NCBI GenBank assembly: GCA_023014335.1 | Contig: JAECYW010000003.1 | Coordinates: 2,790,001-2,854,000, forward strand | From: Galerina marginata | Taxonomy: Eukaryota > Basidiomycota > Agaricomycetes > Agaricales > Galerinaceae | Length of the DNA stretch: 64,000 bases | Reading direction: 5' to 3' | Shown: one piece after another, positions 1 to 12,249 of the stretch | How positions within the stretch are numbered: position 1 is the stretch's first letter | How the letters are laid out: every line of letters begins with the position of its first letter | Position numbers and translations under genes: made by a program | The notes under the pieces: generated by a model | What the model was told of the DNA's origin: nothing | The model's database searches: none | The model's input: the letters and a program-made list of their open reading frames with translations, nothing else

Positions 1-2449
1 TGGCCAAGACATGTCTTCCTTGTATACACCCAGTAACCCACAAAAAGGGAGTAACAAATCCTGACGAAGTTTTGAAATTCATCGTCGGGGGCAGCTTTAC
101 TGGCCCAGTTACCCAAGGAGCTCAAAGTCAACTGTCAACACCTCAGCCAAGTTTCCCCAACACCTCCGAACCTCTTATGGATAGCACTCTTCAGAACATT
201 GTGCTAACTGTCAAGCGTTGTGCAGCATCAGAGATCAAGGACGCTATTGTTCAACTTAGTTATTGGCTAAATTCAATCAAGCTTGCGTGTCTTCTGAACA
301 AGTAGGTTTCTTTTTTCATCTTCAGAGTCGCTGAGTATATTAATATGTTATATCTCAGGTACCTTAAAGAGAACCAAGTCTCTTCCATTACAAGTGTTTG
401 GGCCAGCATTGAGACCTATGTCCGGCCTGCACGTTCAACCTTTGATCGGTATGTAACAGACGGTGTATATGCATGCAGACTAGCCGGTGCTGGTGAGTCT
501 TTGTATATGTTGTACCTCCTCATTCCTTGCTCAAAGGTTCGAGTTTAGGCTCGATGTATTTTTTGGTGCTTATGGCCTGTGCCCGCGTCCGCCCACAACT
601 TCGAAATTGCGAGGCAATGCTTGCGGAAGTCTTGCTAAATTTATCCGGTGCCCAACAGGTATATACTGTTTTTTTCTAGTAATTAAATGCATATTCTTAT
701 TGTCATGATATCTTAGATTCTGCATTCGGTATTCTAGTTAAAAAAGAATTGATTCCTGCCATTGCTTATCTTCGGGTGACATATCCTCTCCGGGTTAGCC
801 TCTTTTTTCCGACGGCTTTTCTTCAAAGTTTTGCGGTTGATCCAGAGCTTGATTGCACCGACTTAATGAGAACCGACATGTTTTTTGACTCAATCTATCT
901 GTATAAGTAAGTGTCTGTTTATCTACACTCTTCCTGATCTTCTAAGCAAGATACTACAGTGATTTCACCAAAGGACGAGATTGGGACAGTTGGATCGAAT
1001 GCGCTGGCTTGTCACCGGTTCATCTTATTCCCTGAACACTGTTGAAGAATTACCCATGAACCAAGAGCCGCTTGTTGGCTCGTTACCGGAAAAAGTCACT
1101 GAAGTACCAATATCAGAGCCAGCAGAACCACTGGAATTTATGCACACTGATTCTTTCCAGCCCTACCCAAACACAGAGCCACCTATCGACTTCGGTGACA
1201 TTACTTTACTGGATACAAACTATAACCCCGCCTTACAGTTCAACAAGAAGCTCATCTTCAAGCGAACAGACAAGCTGGACCGCTGGCAGGTCACAGAACA
1301 AGAGCGAGCTTATGCGCGACAACCCTCACATCCGAAAGACTTGGAACAATTTAAGAAAATGGTAAATATTGGTACTTTGCCACTGTCAATTTGAATGCTT
1401 ATCTTGACGTAGCTCCAAAAACAACTACAGAATGGATACAAGAAAGGTAGAAAAAAATATCTATATTTCGACAGCCGAAGACTTGATGCGTATGTTATTT
1501 CTATGTCATATTTCATTTTATCTGATGTAAACTCCTTATTTAGTGGGATATTCTGCATGAGAGATATCAATCAAAAGTTATCTTGGGCGGTGTGCACCAA
1601 CATGCCTGACGATTTAAAGTCAACCTTATTTCCTAAGCTGGAGACGATCTACCCCAAGGCTCTTAAGATCACTAATACTGCGGATGAGGGTTTGGATAAC
1701 GCTTTTCCTTCCTGTCATTTTACATATTGGTTTCGATATGGTAAAAAAGTCGGTCGTTTCAAGCAACTGTCAGTTTATCGTCACTTATTTGATGTTTTCA
1801 GGGTCACAATACGCCTTCTGGTGCCGATGTTTCTACCTTGCAAAAGGAAGGCAAGCAACCAGTCAATACCTCTCAGAATATCCCCAGAGAAAGCCGCGAG
1901 CTTAAGGAAAATTCAGCTGAGTATCAGATGTTTATTGACGCTTTGGGGCCTGTCTTCCAATGGATTAAACAGCTTGTAAGAAACCTCTTTGGTAATACAG
2001 CATGTGTGGCTGAGATTTACTTCTAGGTGAAACAGCTGCTTCCAGATACCTTTGAATCTCTTTCGTACCTGGTTAGTTTGTTGCCAAACGGTGATACCTC
2101 GCCCGTCGACCCCTTTGCTGGCTTTGTTGTCAACATCAATGTTTCAACACGTATTCACCGTGATTGGGGTGATGAAGATATTTGTCTTGTATTGGTGCTC
2201 TCAGATTGCATTGGAGGAGAACTTTGCCTTGTGGAACCTGGTGTTGTGTTGGCTATGCAAACAGGGGACGTTGTTATATTCAAATCTGCTGAAATATCGC
2301 ATTTCAATCTGCATTACTCTGGGAAAAGAGCATCGCTTGTATTCCACACTGACAGAGCTGCTCGATCGTGGGCTAAGGATAGAGATGGTTGGGATCGCAA
2401 TGTTTTCATGCGCACAATGAAGAGCCGTATACCAGACTTTGAATTGTAG
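1..2449 (+). CDS. TET/JBP-like dioxygenase, 3' part (5' end outside window)
   Basis: This is the same gene as 57103-60842, entered within its second exon. The exon runs to 301 and the last exon, 2027-2449, holds the complete catalytic core (HRD, SHFNLH, GKRAS). Relative to the intact copy one base is missing in exon 4 near 602 and one in exon 6 near 1010, so the frame is broken as written. Both sit in short runs of one base and may be sequencing errors rather than inactivating mutations. Confidence 0.75.
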
Positions 2450-2829
2450 TCTCATTATAAATAGTCTTACTTGCACAGTTGCACTCAGACTTCTTTTAAG
2501 GAGAAAATAGCATTCTTCAAAGCCAATCTAAAGTCCTCATATCACTGTTAATAGTAGCTATTAATTACTGCTCTTGTTTTTCTTTTCTTTTGACGACACG
2601 CGATTGACGCGATTGACGACACGCGATTGACACAGTCACATGATATGAGATTGTTGAGAGCATTGGATTCTTTGATCGTCTTCACACCCTGACCTACCTC
2701 ATCCACTGCTGTTCCTTTCATTTCCTCTGTTTCCTCTGTATATATTCACTTTCTTGGTAGGTTCAATCCTGGGCTACTCTCCAGCTATATCTCTGCTAAT
2801 GATCTAAAATCAGTATATCAGCCGTTCCC
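2450..2829 (+). other. Intergenic region before coiled-coil gene (copy 1)
   Basis: It holds the dioxygenase 3' flank, three CGCGATTGAC words near 2600-2632, a GTCACATGA site near 2635, and the TATATATTCA box at 2739. No gene is seen. The same region recurs at 21913-22291, 41380-41759 and 60843-61222. Confidence 0.55.
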
Positions 2830-3326
2830 ATGAATATTTCATCAGAGCGGCTTATGAAGTTGGTCAAAACCAATGTTGAGACGCTTGTATGTATATCTAT
2901 CTCCCAGGACATGCTAATTATGCTCATAAATCTGATATTAGAATTGGCCCAGGCATGTATCATCTGCTGAAGAAGCTTACGAGCTCTTGAAAGACGCTTC
3001 AAATGAACGCTCAAAGTTTCTTGTTCTTCAACGCCAACTTGTTATTCAGCTCCAAGAGGCGCAGAAGCTTGTTAACATTGTGCAGAAGCATCTGGAGAAT
3101 TCGGAACTTCATACTGGCCACATCCGTTACATTATCGGCAAGAGTGGATTCCAGCTACCCTCTCAGGATAGATCGATCAATGATGATGATGACCCAATTA
3201 TCCAGATACTAGGAAGTACGCAGGTCAATTTATGGTTTACCTGCAACTGCTAACCAATGTACTGTACCAGATAAACGTTTAATCGCTATTCCAGACCATG
3301 AAAACTTGATGATTACTTTGGATTAG
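2830..3326 (+). CDS. Small putative coiled-coil protein (copy 1)
   Basis: Three exons encode 128 residues, as worked out in full at 61223-61719; this copy appears identical in structure. The protein is not recognised. See the copy 4 entry for the description. Confidence 0.62.
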
Positions 3327-3700
3327 CCACTCCAATTATTATGCCAGTTACGCCAAATGCCTTCTTGGATTTTTCCACTATTATTTACTTCTCAGTTGTT
3401 GTTTGCAGCTCCCAGTCCATATGATCAGGGTTTCTTCTTCAAGTATATCAGTGGTTTGTATCTTGAATATGACTATGGTCCGTGCCTCATGTTTGGTCTG
3501 GCTGACACTGCAATATTTGGCCCAAAATGGACTTGTGTGGGAGTGTATTTCAGAGCGCGCTATATATTCAAAAGCGTGAAAAACGGTTGGAACTTGGTTG
3601 ACTTTCACTGCCACAATCCAAGGCTTTTTGCACCGTCTCCTGCCTCTTTCTTTTTACTGTCTTCCCCTCTACGTGGGACTACTTGTCTTCTCTGCTCATT

Positions 3701-6700
3701 ATGCCTCCCGTTAATCAAAACGAAACCCTACCAGAGGCAGCACTGCCAGCGTAGCTCCCAAGCGGAACCCTCCAGGAGGAAAAAAAGGATCTCAGACCTT
3801 AACTCAGTCCACAGCGGGTACGCCTTCCTTTGATTGATACACTCATACTAGGAGAACTAAATTTCCTTATACAGTGAACGCACTTGTACCAGTTATCATG
3901 ACGCAAGTCAACCATGCACCAGAACCAGGTATGATTTCTGCATTTTTCGAATGATTTATATTAATACTGTTTTGTTTTGTAGGTCGAACTCGACCTGTTC
4001 GTACTAATGCTGGGCAAGGTGGTGTCGTTTCTCAGTTGACGCGTGTGTCAAATACAGTCGGAGCAGCTTTACTCCAAAAGGTTCAAGGCAAATCTGCTCT
4101 TGCTGGCAAGCCAGGCGTTTTAGGAAACAAAAAGAGGATCTACGATGAGCTTGATGCAGCACCCGAGGACATTCCAGACAACAAGCTTGCACCTCAGAAG
4201 AAAGCAAAGCGCCGTAAAGCTGTAAGCCAACTCCTTTGGGACCTGTTCATCTATGGCTTCTAATCGTTTAACACGTAGGGACTGGCCACTCCTCCAACGT
4301 TTCTTCCAGAAATACCTGACCCCCCGTTAACTATTGCTCCTATGCCAAGTCGGCAACTTCCTGCCCACCTACCACATGGTTAGCTTTACATCTTTAAACA
4401 TTCACAATAGGCTTCTAACATGTAAACTGTATGATAAGGGCGCCATTCACCTCCTGGTGTGGAGTTTTATAATCCCAAGCAATTAACTCTAAATTCGGTG
4501 GCTAAATCTCCTATTCAGTTGTGTGTTGCCTTGATAACTCAACCTCCCTAGCATCAGCTGCCTCCTGGGCCTGTAATTAACACCCGTCAGCTGGCACCAC
4601 CTCAACCTTCTCAACCTTCTTTGCGTGCTCATCAACAGGTAGTTGGTCCTGAGCTAGTTCGTGGTACAGCAACAATAACATATGGGTCTCGCAAGCAATT
4701 GCTTGACATTGAAGCTAGCGACTCTGAAGATCCCAAGAGATGGATGAAGACGAGGACGAGAGGGATGAGGATGAGCAGCAGGACTACCAATACGATCAAG
4801 ATCACGAGGATGATGGCCACAATAATAGCGTTGATGGAGAGTACGATGAGGATGAAAATATGGATGCTAACCTTGACGAACCCCAAGCAGCCTATGAGAT
4901 GGATAACCAACTTGATATGGACGTGGAACCCTTTGGTGACATGAACTATTATCCAGGTGGAAAGTATGACGTAGAAGCTGATCACAATGATGAACGGCAA
5001 CCCCTATTCCTTCCAAATGGTCAATATTGATTTCTCTTCTATTTCTCGCTCTGACCACATCTTTTAGGTGATATCCTCGATGAACAATCGCCATCCGAAG
5101 ATGAGCAACTTGCGCTTTCTCACCTTCATGCTCATGAACCTGGCCTTGAGAACAATAACCGGTATGACAACAATGAGGAAGGCATGCCTGGCGCTGAAAC
5201 AGTCACAAACAGGTGGCCCAATGCAGACGAAGATGGACGATCTAGCTGGGATCAAGAGGAACAACACCTAGATTACGAAGTGACATTCATCTTATTTTTT
5301 TTTGGGACTTTGCTAATTGCTATCACGCTTCTTGTAGATTGGATTTATACCTGATCCCAGCATGAGGAAGAATCTGCTCAAGAAGCAGTCAATGGTAGTG
5401 AGGCTGAACAGGAAGAAGTACGCCTTAATTTTATTTCATCACCTGATATATTTAATCAAACTTGATAATTTAGGCTGACCAGACTGAGGATGTCCTTCAA
5501 GCGCACCACAAGCGTAACCGACCCAACCGGCCACCAAGTCTCCCAAAACTTACTGCCGCAGCGGTTAACCAGCTGAACGAACAGCCTGAGCCTGGAGATG
5601 ACAATTCCGAAACTTCCTCCAGCACAGATGCGCCCTCCAACAGTGGTCGAGCAGTGAGAAACTCAAGAAAGACGTCGCTGAAACCTACAAACCTTGGCTA
5701 CTATCCAGCCATGTGGCAAGTTGTTCTGATTCGGTCAAAAATCAGGTTCAGGAGATATGTTGCGTTGACTCGATTATTCCCAGTCAAAGCTCAACATTTG
5801 CCGATTGCGATGTCTATTCTTACAGAGGAGATTGCCCGAGCTCAAGAGGAAGAGATGATCCTTGAAAAAGGCAAGTATTCTTTGTATGTTTCTATGTTTT
5901 CTCTGACCTCATCTCAGGTTATGCTCTTTCTCGGGATATGGCCACAGTAGTGCGTATTCTCTAGATCCTAAAAGAAACTTACTTATACAAGTCTAGGTCT
6001 TTGACGAGGGCTCGACATTCCGCGGTAAATTCAAAACATTGGCCAGGACAATTGTGAAACGCTGCTATGACAAAGAACTGGACCCTGTAACTGAAGGAAA
6101 TCAACTTGGGCAGCAGCTGCAGGTCATCGACAACGTCAAAGAGATTCTTGAGAATAGTACCTATCTAACTGATGGGAAGGATGAAATGGTAAGGAATTGC
6201 GGTCTCTTTTCTATTTTTACTGACTTGCTTTGCAAGGGACGAACCAACAATTTCGCTCATGTGGCAATTCGTCAACTTTGCATTGAACAGTTCTACCAAG
6301 GAGAAGACTGTTTAGCGCACCACTTCCCAGAGGATTTCAAAGACGCTGTTCCCGAGAAATGCATCACCATGGTCATGACTGGTGTACGCTTTGTCCTGCT
6401 ATACATTCTACCCCCTGATTCAGTGACTATTTTCATTCAGCTCACCAATTGCTTGGAGGAGTACAAAGAATTTGGTGTACTGAGCAAGATCGAGTTTTCA
6501 AAAGATGGATATCAGAGCACATTCAAGGCGCTGACCAGCTTGATGGAACAGATCAAGGAAAACCCATATCATAGCAGTAAATTGGCAGACTACCGAAGTG
6601 ATTGGGCAGCGGCTGGCATGTAAGCCCTTCGCCATTGCTCTCGCTTGCTTTTGATGAGTTTTGACCAATGTTTATTCTCAAATAGGGTTGTCCAAAACCC

Positions 6701-6747
6701 GGATTTGACAGCCACTCGGAGAAACCTTGCTGTTTACTTGGACTAAA
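3701..6747 (+). CDS. DUF6532-like protein (copy 1, frameshifted)
   Basis: Same gene as 42631-45678. Single bases are missing near 3722 (exon 1), 4732 (just before the acidic run) and 5358 (exon 8), so the frame shifts as written. The C-terminal half from 5461 to 6747, including the DUF6532-like region, is intact. All three losses are in runs of A or C. Confidence 0.62.
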
Positions 6748-6837
6748 CATGTTTATTCAGCAGTTTATGCAGGTAATCGGTAAGTGGTTTTCTGATCCTA
6801 ACAACATGTCAATGACGACAGTTAATAGACACCAATA

Positions 6838-7164
6838 GTGACAAGAACAACAAGCGATGTACGATAACCATGAGCGATGAGCGACAAGTGACAAGCAACG
6901 AGCGATGAGGACAGGTGACAAGGACAAGTGACAAGGATGAGGTCAAGCAACGAGGACGAGGACGAGCAACAAGAACAAGGATGAGCGACAAGGACCAGGA
7001 CGAGCATTGAGGACAAGGACAAGGACGAGTGATGAGGATGAGGACGAGGACGAGCATTGAGGACAAGGATGAGTGATGAGGACGAGCAATGAGTGATGAG
7101 GACGAGCGATGAGTGATGAGGACGAGCGATGAGCGATGAGGACGAGCGATGAGCGATGAGCACA
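6838..7164. repeat. GATGAGGACGAGC-type minisatellite (copy 1)
   Basis: About 330 bp built from GATGAGGACGAGC, GAGCGATGAG and GACAAGGAC words in one orientation, becoming more regular towards the right end. It starts about 90 bp after the stop of the DUF6532-like gene. Ser/Leu-rich frames on the minus strand are a by-product of the repeat. Confidence 0.85.
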
Positions 7165-8702
7165 AGGGATGCTGCAACATCTGCACTGTATTTTGTATTG
7201 ACTAGCTACTGGCTAAATAAACCCGTCTTTTGCCCTGGAAATACCCCAAATATATCTAGAAAAATACCCTATATTTAGAAATAGGTCAAATGCCTGGCGC
7301 CTTGGCCCACTGTCAGTAGCGCTACAGAGAGTCACACATTGATTATACAGACCACAGTGTGCGCTGCATGCACACCACACCAACCTGCAAGTAGATACCA
7401 AGGTCTCAGACGAAGGTGCAAAGAAGTGGTGGGTGTCTGGACAGCACTACCAAGCACTCTGGGGCCTCTACATGACGCTACAGACCTGGCTGCAGGCGCT
7501 GCAAGGCGCTGCATAGGATGTGCAGGGTGCCGCAGATCTAAGGACGTATTCTATGTTGCTATGGCACTATGCAGCACTACGTATTGATCAGCAGCCTACC
7601 CAGGGGTTACTGATGGCCCACCTATTTTTGTCCCCAAAGATTATTTGTGTGGATTGTATGAAAAGCGGGGGAAAAATGTGTTATGCTTCTTCGGTTATTA
7701 CCCTCCTTGATCCATATTTCCACTCCAATAGTGGCTTATCTTCCGAAGACAGATTGCACATTTGAGTTTATCTTTCTTGAGTCTTCACAAAATACTTTAC
7801 CCGTGACTAAAATCTAGCAATCTGGGGTGTAGACCAATCCACTGGTAGTTCCACAGTGTGGCATGAAACGTAGATGTGTAATCCCAAAGCACACCACTGG
7901 CAGTAGAGCTTATTCATCTCCGTAAACAGGTACGAATACCTACTTGGTTGATTTATCGGTTTACTAAAGCATCGGTATTGTTTGCAATGCGTCCTTCTTT
8001 CTTGGCCTATGCTGGCGCAACGGTTAGTGCATCTATTCTACGAATAAGTACACCCTTACTTTCACCCGAGAATAACATCAATTTTAGTTCAACTAAATTG
8101 ACACGCATTGGTTCCAGACGGAGCCAGTCGGTCTTAATCTAGGCCATACAGTATAAGCGCCGAGAATCTAATTCATAGAGGAACAGGAAACCATCCTTCA
8201 AGCACTTTCTACCCGGATATACACTCCTGTGACTCTGATGTAAGTCGAACGCTCACTGGCTGATGAATCTACGCAGGGTTTGGGATTAAACGACTACATC
8301 AGTAAACCCAGATTTTGGCTCATAGCATGCCATAGACTAACCGCACAATGCCATAGCAGACCACCTTCTCGGCTAGCAACCCATAGCAAGCATAGCAATC
8401 TGTAGTATGTCACATAAATTACCTAGTTAGGCATAGGCACGTGTGCATGCTACAGAGCTCTGCGCATCGTTCTCAAGTTGCTATGGAGTGCTGCACAGTG
8501 TTTCCAAGTGACTACACATTATACAAAGACTGGATGCGACAACACAGCTAGTTATGTACTCTATATAGCCATCACAATGTACTGCGGAATTCTAGATTCA
8601 TGCCTGTAGACTGCTTCTTATTTTAGTACTGTTTTGAATGCTATCCGACCGCTATGAATATTCATTAATAGAGTTGTATGTTGGCTTTATCTTTGAGCCC
8701 TA
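7165..8702. other. Non-coding region between convergent genes (copy 1)
   Basis: About 1.5 kb without a credible gene. It holds short words in both directions: TGCTATGG near 7556 and 8481, its complement CCATAGCA near 8350 and 8382, and three CCACTG-like words followed by AGT near 7309, 7840 and 7892. CACTA-like transposons carry such words near their ends, so this may be subterminal DNA, but no terminal inverted repeat was found. Confidence 0.5.
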
Positions 8703-11700
8703 CTAAGTGAGAGCCCAGAACAACTCTTTATCAAAGTACTTGTTAAGTGTATACTCAGAGCTATATGTCGTACTATTTTGGGCTGTCAAACCCCTATTTG
8801 CCTCATTTCCAAATCGTGGAGCAACGTCAACCAAGGCACGTATCTGACGGAGGGGGAGTATATCACCAACCAGTGTTCCATTTGAGCGCTTCTTTCTGGT
8901 CAAAATATAGAGAGAAGATGAAGCTTCTGGATATGAACCTCTTGCTGTTCTGGAACCGGATATTGATTGGTTGGTTTGGGGTACAATGTCGAAGCGTTGA
9001 ACATATGACAAAATTCATTAGGAATCCCTGATAAGGAAGAAGTAGAGTTGCAAGGGATGCGAAATATCAGTCGAAGATCAACAACCAAATGGCCTGAAAA
9101 ATTGTCTCTTTGAGAAGAAGTTCGTATTTAATATAGAGGGCTGAACACACCTTTCAAACCGCTCTTAGGCCATTCCTGAGCAGGATCAATATTTGCAATG
9201 ACACTATCATAACGACCAAGTGGCCATTCTGCAGATGGAGGGTATGCATTGACAGTATGTGCGGGCAAAGCATCATGGGGAGGATGATAAGTCCTAGTTT
9301 GTATACGGACGCGATTCCAAACTTCAAGCTGGGAAAATGGAAGGGTGCACAAGGCGGTAGATATTCGTCGGCCACCAACAACAAGCGCAACAGATTCCTG
9401 CTGATCTGCAGTGCGTCGTAGATAGTCGCCCAGGGAAGCACGTAGATCATGGAGATTGAACAAAGCTGCAACATCATCCACAAGCTGGCGTTTATAGCTA
9501 GGATCTCGGGTTAAATGGAAGGTTGAATGGGGCGAACATTCTTGTGTACGATGTGGACGAGGTGCATTTGGCATGTGACCACACTTGAGATCGTGGCTAT
9601 TTTAAAGTAGTCAACTGTTTTGTTGTGAGTAGAACCAATGAATGACAATACTGAGTTGACGTTGGTTGGAAGTTCAGATGGGGTGTCAATGCTGTAGTGA
9701 TCCACAAAGGTATCTGGGTCTAGTGCAGCATTTGTGGTTTCTTCTCGAATAGCTGTTGCAAGGCCAAATTGACGAAGTTTGTCAGAACGGTCAAGGTAGC
9801 GGCAGATTTGCGGTTCATAGTTGCGATTATTTCCGCAATCTGCTGGATCCTTGACTACCTCAATGTGGGCATGCTCTGTCGTATCTGCAGACCATTGTAT
9901 AGCCACGCCATTCAGGAGGATGTTGGTGACGACACTTTGAAGAAATTCAAGTTTGGGAATGCCATACCAATGTTGAATGGGTGACTTCTTTCCACGACGA
10001 GCATTGGCATCTAAAATCGCTTGCTTGTTGTCATGGAATTCTTGAAGAGCCTTCTGGATTTTATTACAGGTATCACTGTCAACGGCCGTTGCTTGAGCTA
10101 AATATCGAAAGTCAATCAAAGCCCTGATAGCAATGAGAAATTTTGTAGAAACAGCTTGAAAGATGACAGAGACAATGTATCTTTGGACATCGCGATGCTC
10201 TCGCCCTGTAACCTGCTTTAATTTGGATATACCTTCATTGAAGTGGCGAAATGCTGTATGCGGATGTAGAACAGCAAACCGAAAGTCAATTTCTGGCCCT
10301 CCTAATGCGTTTATGCACCATTTTGCATCATGGTCCCCAAAACATCTTGTGCCAATGGTGAAGGGGCTCAGAGGTCAGAAATGTGGGAGGTTCTGCAAGA
10401 GGGTAATCCCTCCAAAACGGCCGATGAACTCCATTAAGATGAAGTATGTTACATTGATCGATGTAGTCTTCTAAGCTCCATGGATTCGTATTTGCTTCTG
10501 CTGCCGCAAGCTGGGCAAGGATTGTTGATGCCGTCCTTGGTTCATGGCGAAAATCATCACCAAACTGCTTGTGGTGGGCCATCGTAACAGATGAGGCATT
10601 TTTAGCCGCGCAGGATATCATTGCAGATTCTGGAGTGTCGACGATGTAGGCCGCCAGAGGAGTGAAACAAAAGCGCTGACAGCCAAGTGGGTCAATCATC
10701 ATAACTCCTATCCGAGCAGCCGTCTTGAGGGGGGCAAGGATAATATCCAGACAATGATGAAAGAGGCGTGCATCTAATACACCCCGTGGTTTTGACTTGC
10801 TGTGCGTAAACTGAGCGATGGGCAATAGTGCCAGCAGAAGAAACAGATGACTGGACGATTTGTTACGGGGAGCCATGTCGATATTGGCCAGGCTAATAAG
10901 AAGAGGGTGGGCCTTGCGATTTCCAGTCATCGCTGATATAGTTGTTCTGTCTGAGGATAGCACTGTTCCGAGAACCGTTGCACCTGTTGGTATCTTCTCC
11001 TAGAGGAGCCCGACAGGAAGTTGGAATGTGATTTAGTGGGTGTGTGAATACATAAACGTACCTGTATTGACCAAGCCGCATCGCCAGAGAGCCACTCTGT
11101 ATAAACTCTCATAGTTTTTGCTGCTGATTCAAAAAGCCGAAAGGGAGTGAACTTGATGGAACTTTTTAGAAGCGGGTTGTGCATGAGTGACTGCAGACAT
11201 TCAAGTGGATCCCGGTAATACAAAGTGAGTTTGTTTTTGGTAGGATAAACAGTTGTAACAGGAACAGATTTCCATGCTGGGCCAGCAGGAAGTATTTCTG
11301 CGCGATTTCGCAGGTCTTTTGCTGAACGAAAAGAAAGACCAATTCTTTGAATCTAAATATATATTAGCCAATGCAGAAGGCTAGAAAGGAAGGCTTACCA
11401 GTTTGGATTGAAAGAATTTATTCAATGACCGCATGCTCAGATCAGAATTAAGGAGGAAAGAAGCGAGTTCCCATTCATCTTTTGAGGCAAAGGGATAGTA
11501 TGGATGTGATTCCCGTTCATAAGCAAATCTGTCTGCATCAAAAAGATCCATAAAGGTAGGACCTGAGCCAAAAATTTGGGAGGATGTAGGGTAGTCTTCT
11601 TTGTAGTATGGGCTGCACGGAGCGATTGATTCTCCACCGGGCTCAGAATGAGAATCTATTTCCATTTCGACACTTTCCGCACCCAGTTCAACATTGTCAG

Positions 11701-11945
11701 GCTGGGTATGCATCCGGTCTTCATTAATATAGGCTCCTTCAATCGGTAGTTCGGAATACAGTTGTTCAAACAATGGTGTCAGAGAATTCTGTTGCGGTTG
11801 ACACTTGACAGTGGTTGGTGGCTTGTGGTTCTTCATGAGTTCCTTGAATGCGTTGAAGACAAGATGATGCCTGATTCATGTGTTTCAAAACACTGGCTTC
11901 ATCAACAAATCGTTTTGCACATCTTGGGCAAAAGAGCTTTGACAT
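8703..11945 (-). CDS. Plavaka-type transposase (copy 1, frameshifted)
   Basis: Same gene as 47637-50880. Single-base changes near 9011 (last exon), 9597 and 10334 (core exon) and 11847 (zinc-finger exon) break the frame. The zinc-finger cysteines and histidine, the core blocks and the C-terminal block are all present in separate frames. The changes are insertions or losses in short runs of one base. Confidence 0.85.
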
Positions 11946-12249
11946 TTAGGTTGGAGACGAAAGCAACATTTGCGTTCTACTTCCCAGTTCGAGTGCTCAT
12001 CCACGTGACTTCCGCGTTGATAGATTATACAGACCTCTCTGTTGCCTCAAATTTGTGATATAATAGGTTCAAGCAATGTAGGATGGAAATCAAAATATAT
12101 TACATCAACAAGAAGAATTTCAAGAACCAAGAAATCATATATACAATGCCGTGAGCGTATAGTTGAGTTTTGAATAAGAAGCTGACAAACTCTTCCTCGA
12201 GACCATCAACGTGTAGAACAGCTGCAAGGGACGTGTGCTGGCAGGCAAT
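11946..12249 (-). other. Region upstream of transposase gene (copy 1)
   Basis: It holds the CACGTGAC site at 12002 and about 240 bp of mostly AT-rich DNA without a recognised gene. The minus strand shows a short open stretch, clearest in copy 2 at 31733-31509 (74 codons), not recognised. The same region recurs at 31408-31734 and 50881-51189. Confidence 0.45.
12002..12009 (-). promoter_or_regulatory. E-box upstream of transposase gene (copy 1)
   Basis: CACGTGAC, followed on the plus strand by TTCCGCGTTGA, lies 57 bp upstream of the transposase start at 11945. It resembles the block before the dioxygenase gene, with the same plus-strand order, although the two genes point in opposite directions. 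Confidence 0.45.

Noticed and set aside
2758..2776. GGTTCAATCC, like the B box of a tRNA gene
   Set aside because: No A box, no acceptor-stem pairing and no cloverleaf can be drawn around it.
6809..7186. Ser/Leu-rich open frames on the minus strand
   Set aside because: They are translations of the GATGAGGACGAGC minisatellite and have no start context or introns.
7165..8702. Long terminal repeats of a retrotransposon
   Set aside because: No matching second copy within the unit, no primer-binding site and no reverse transcriptase are seen.
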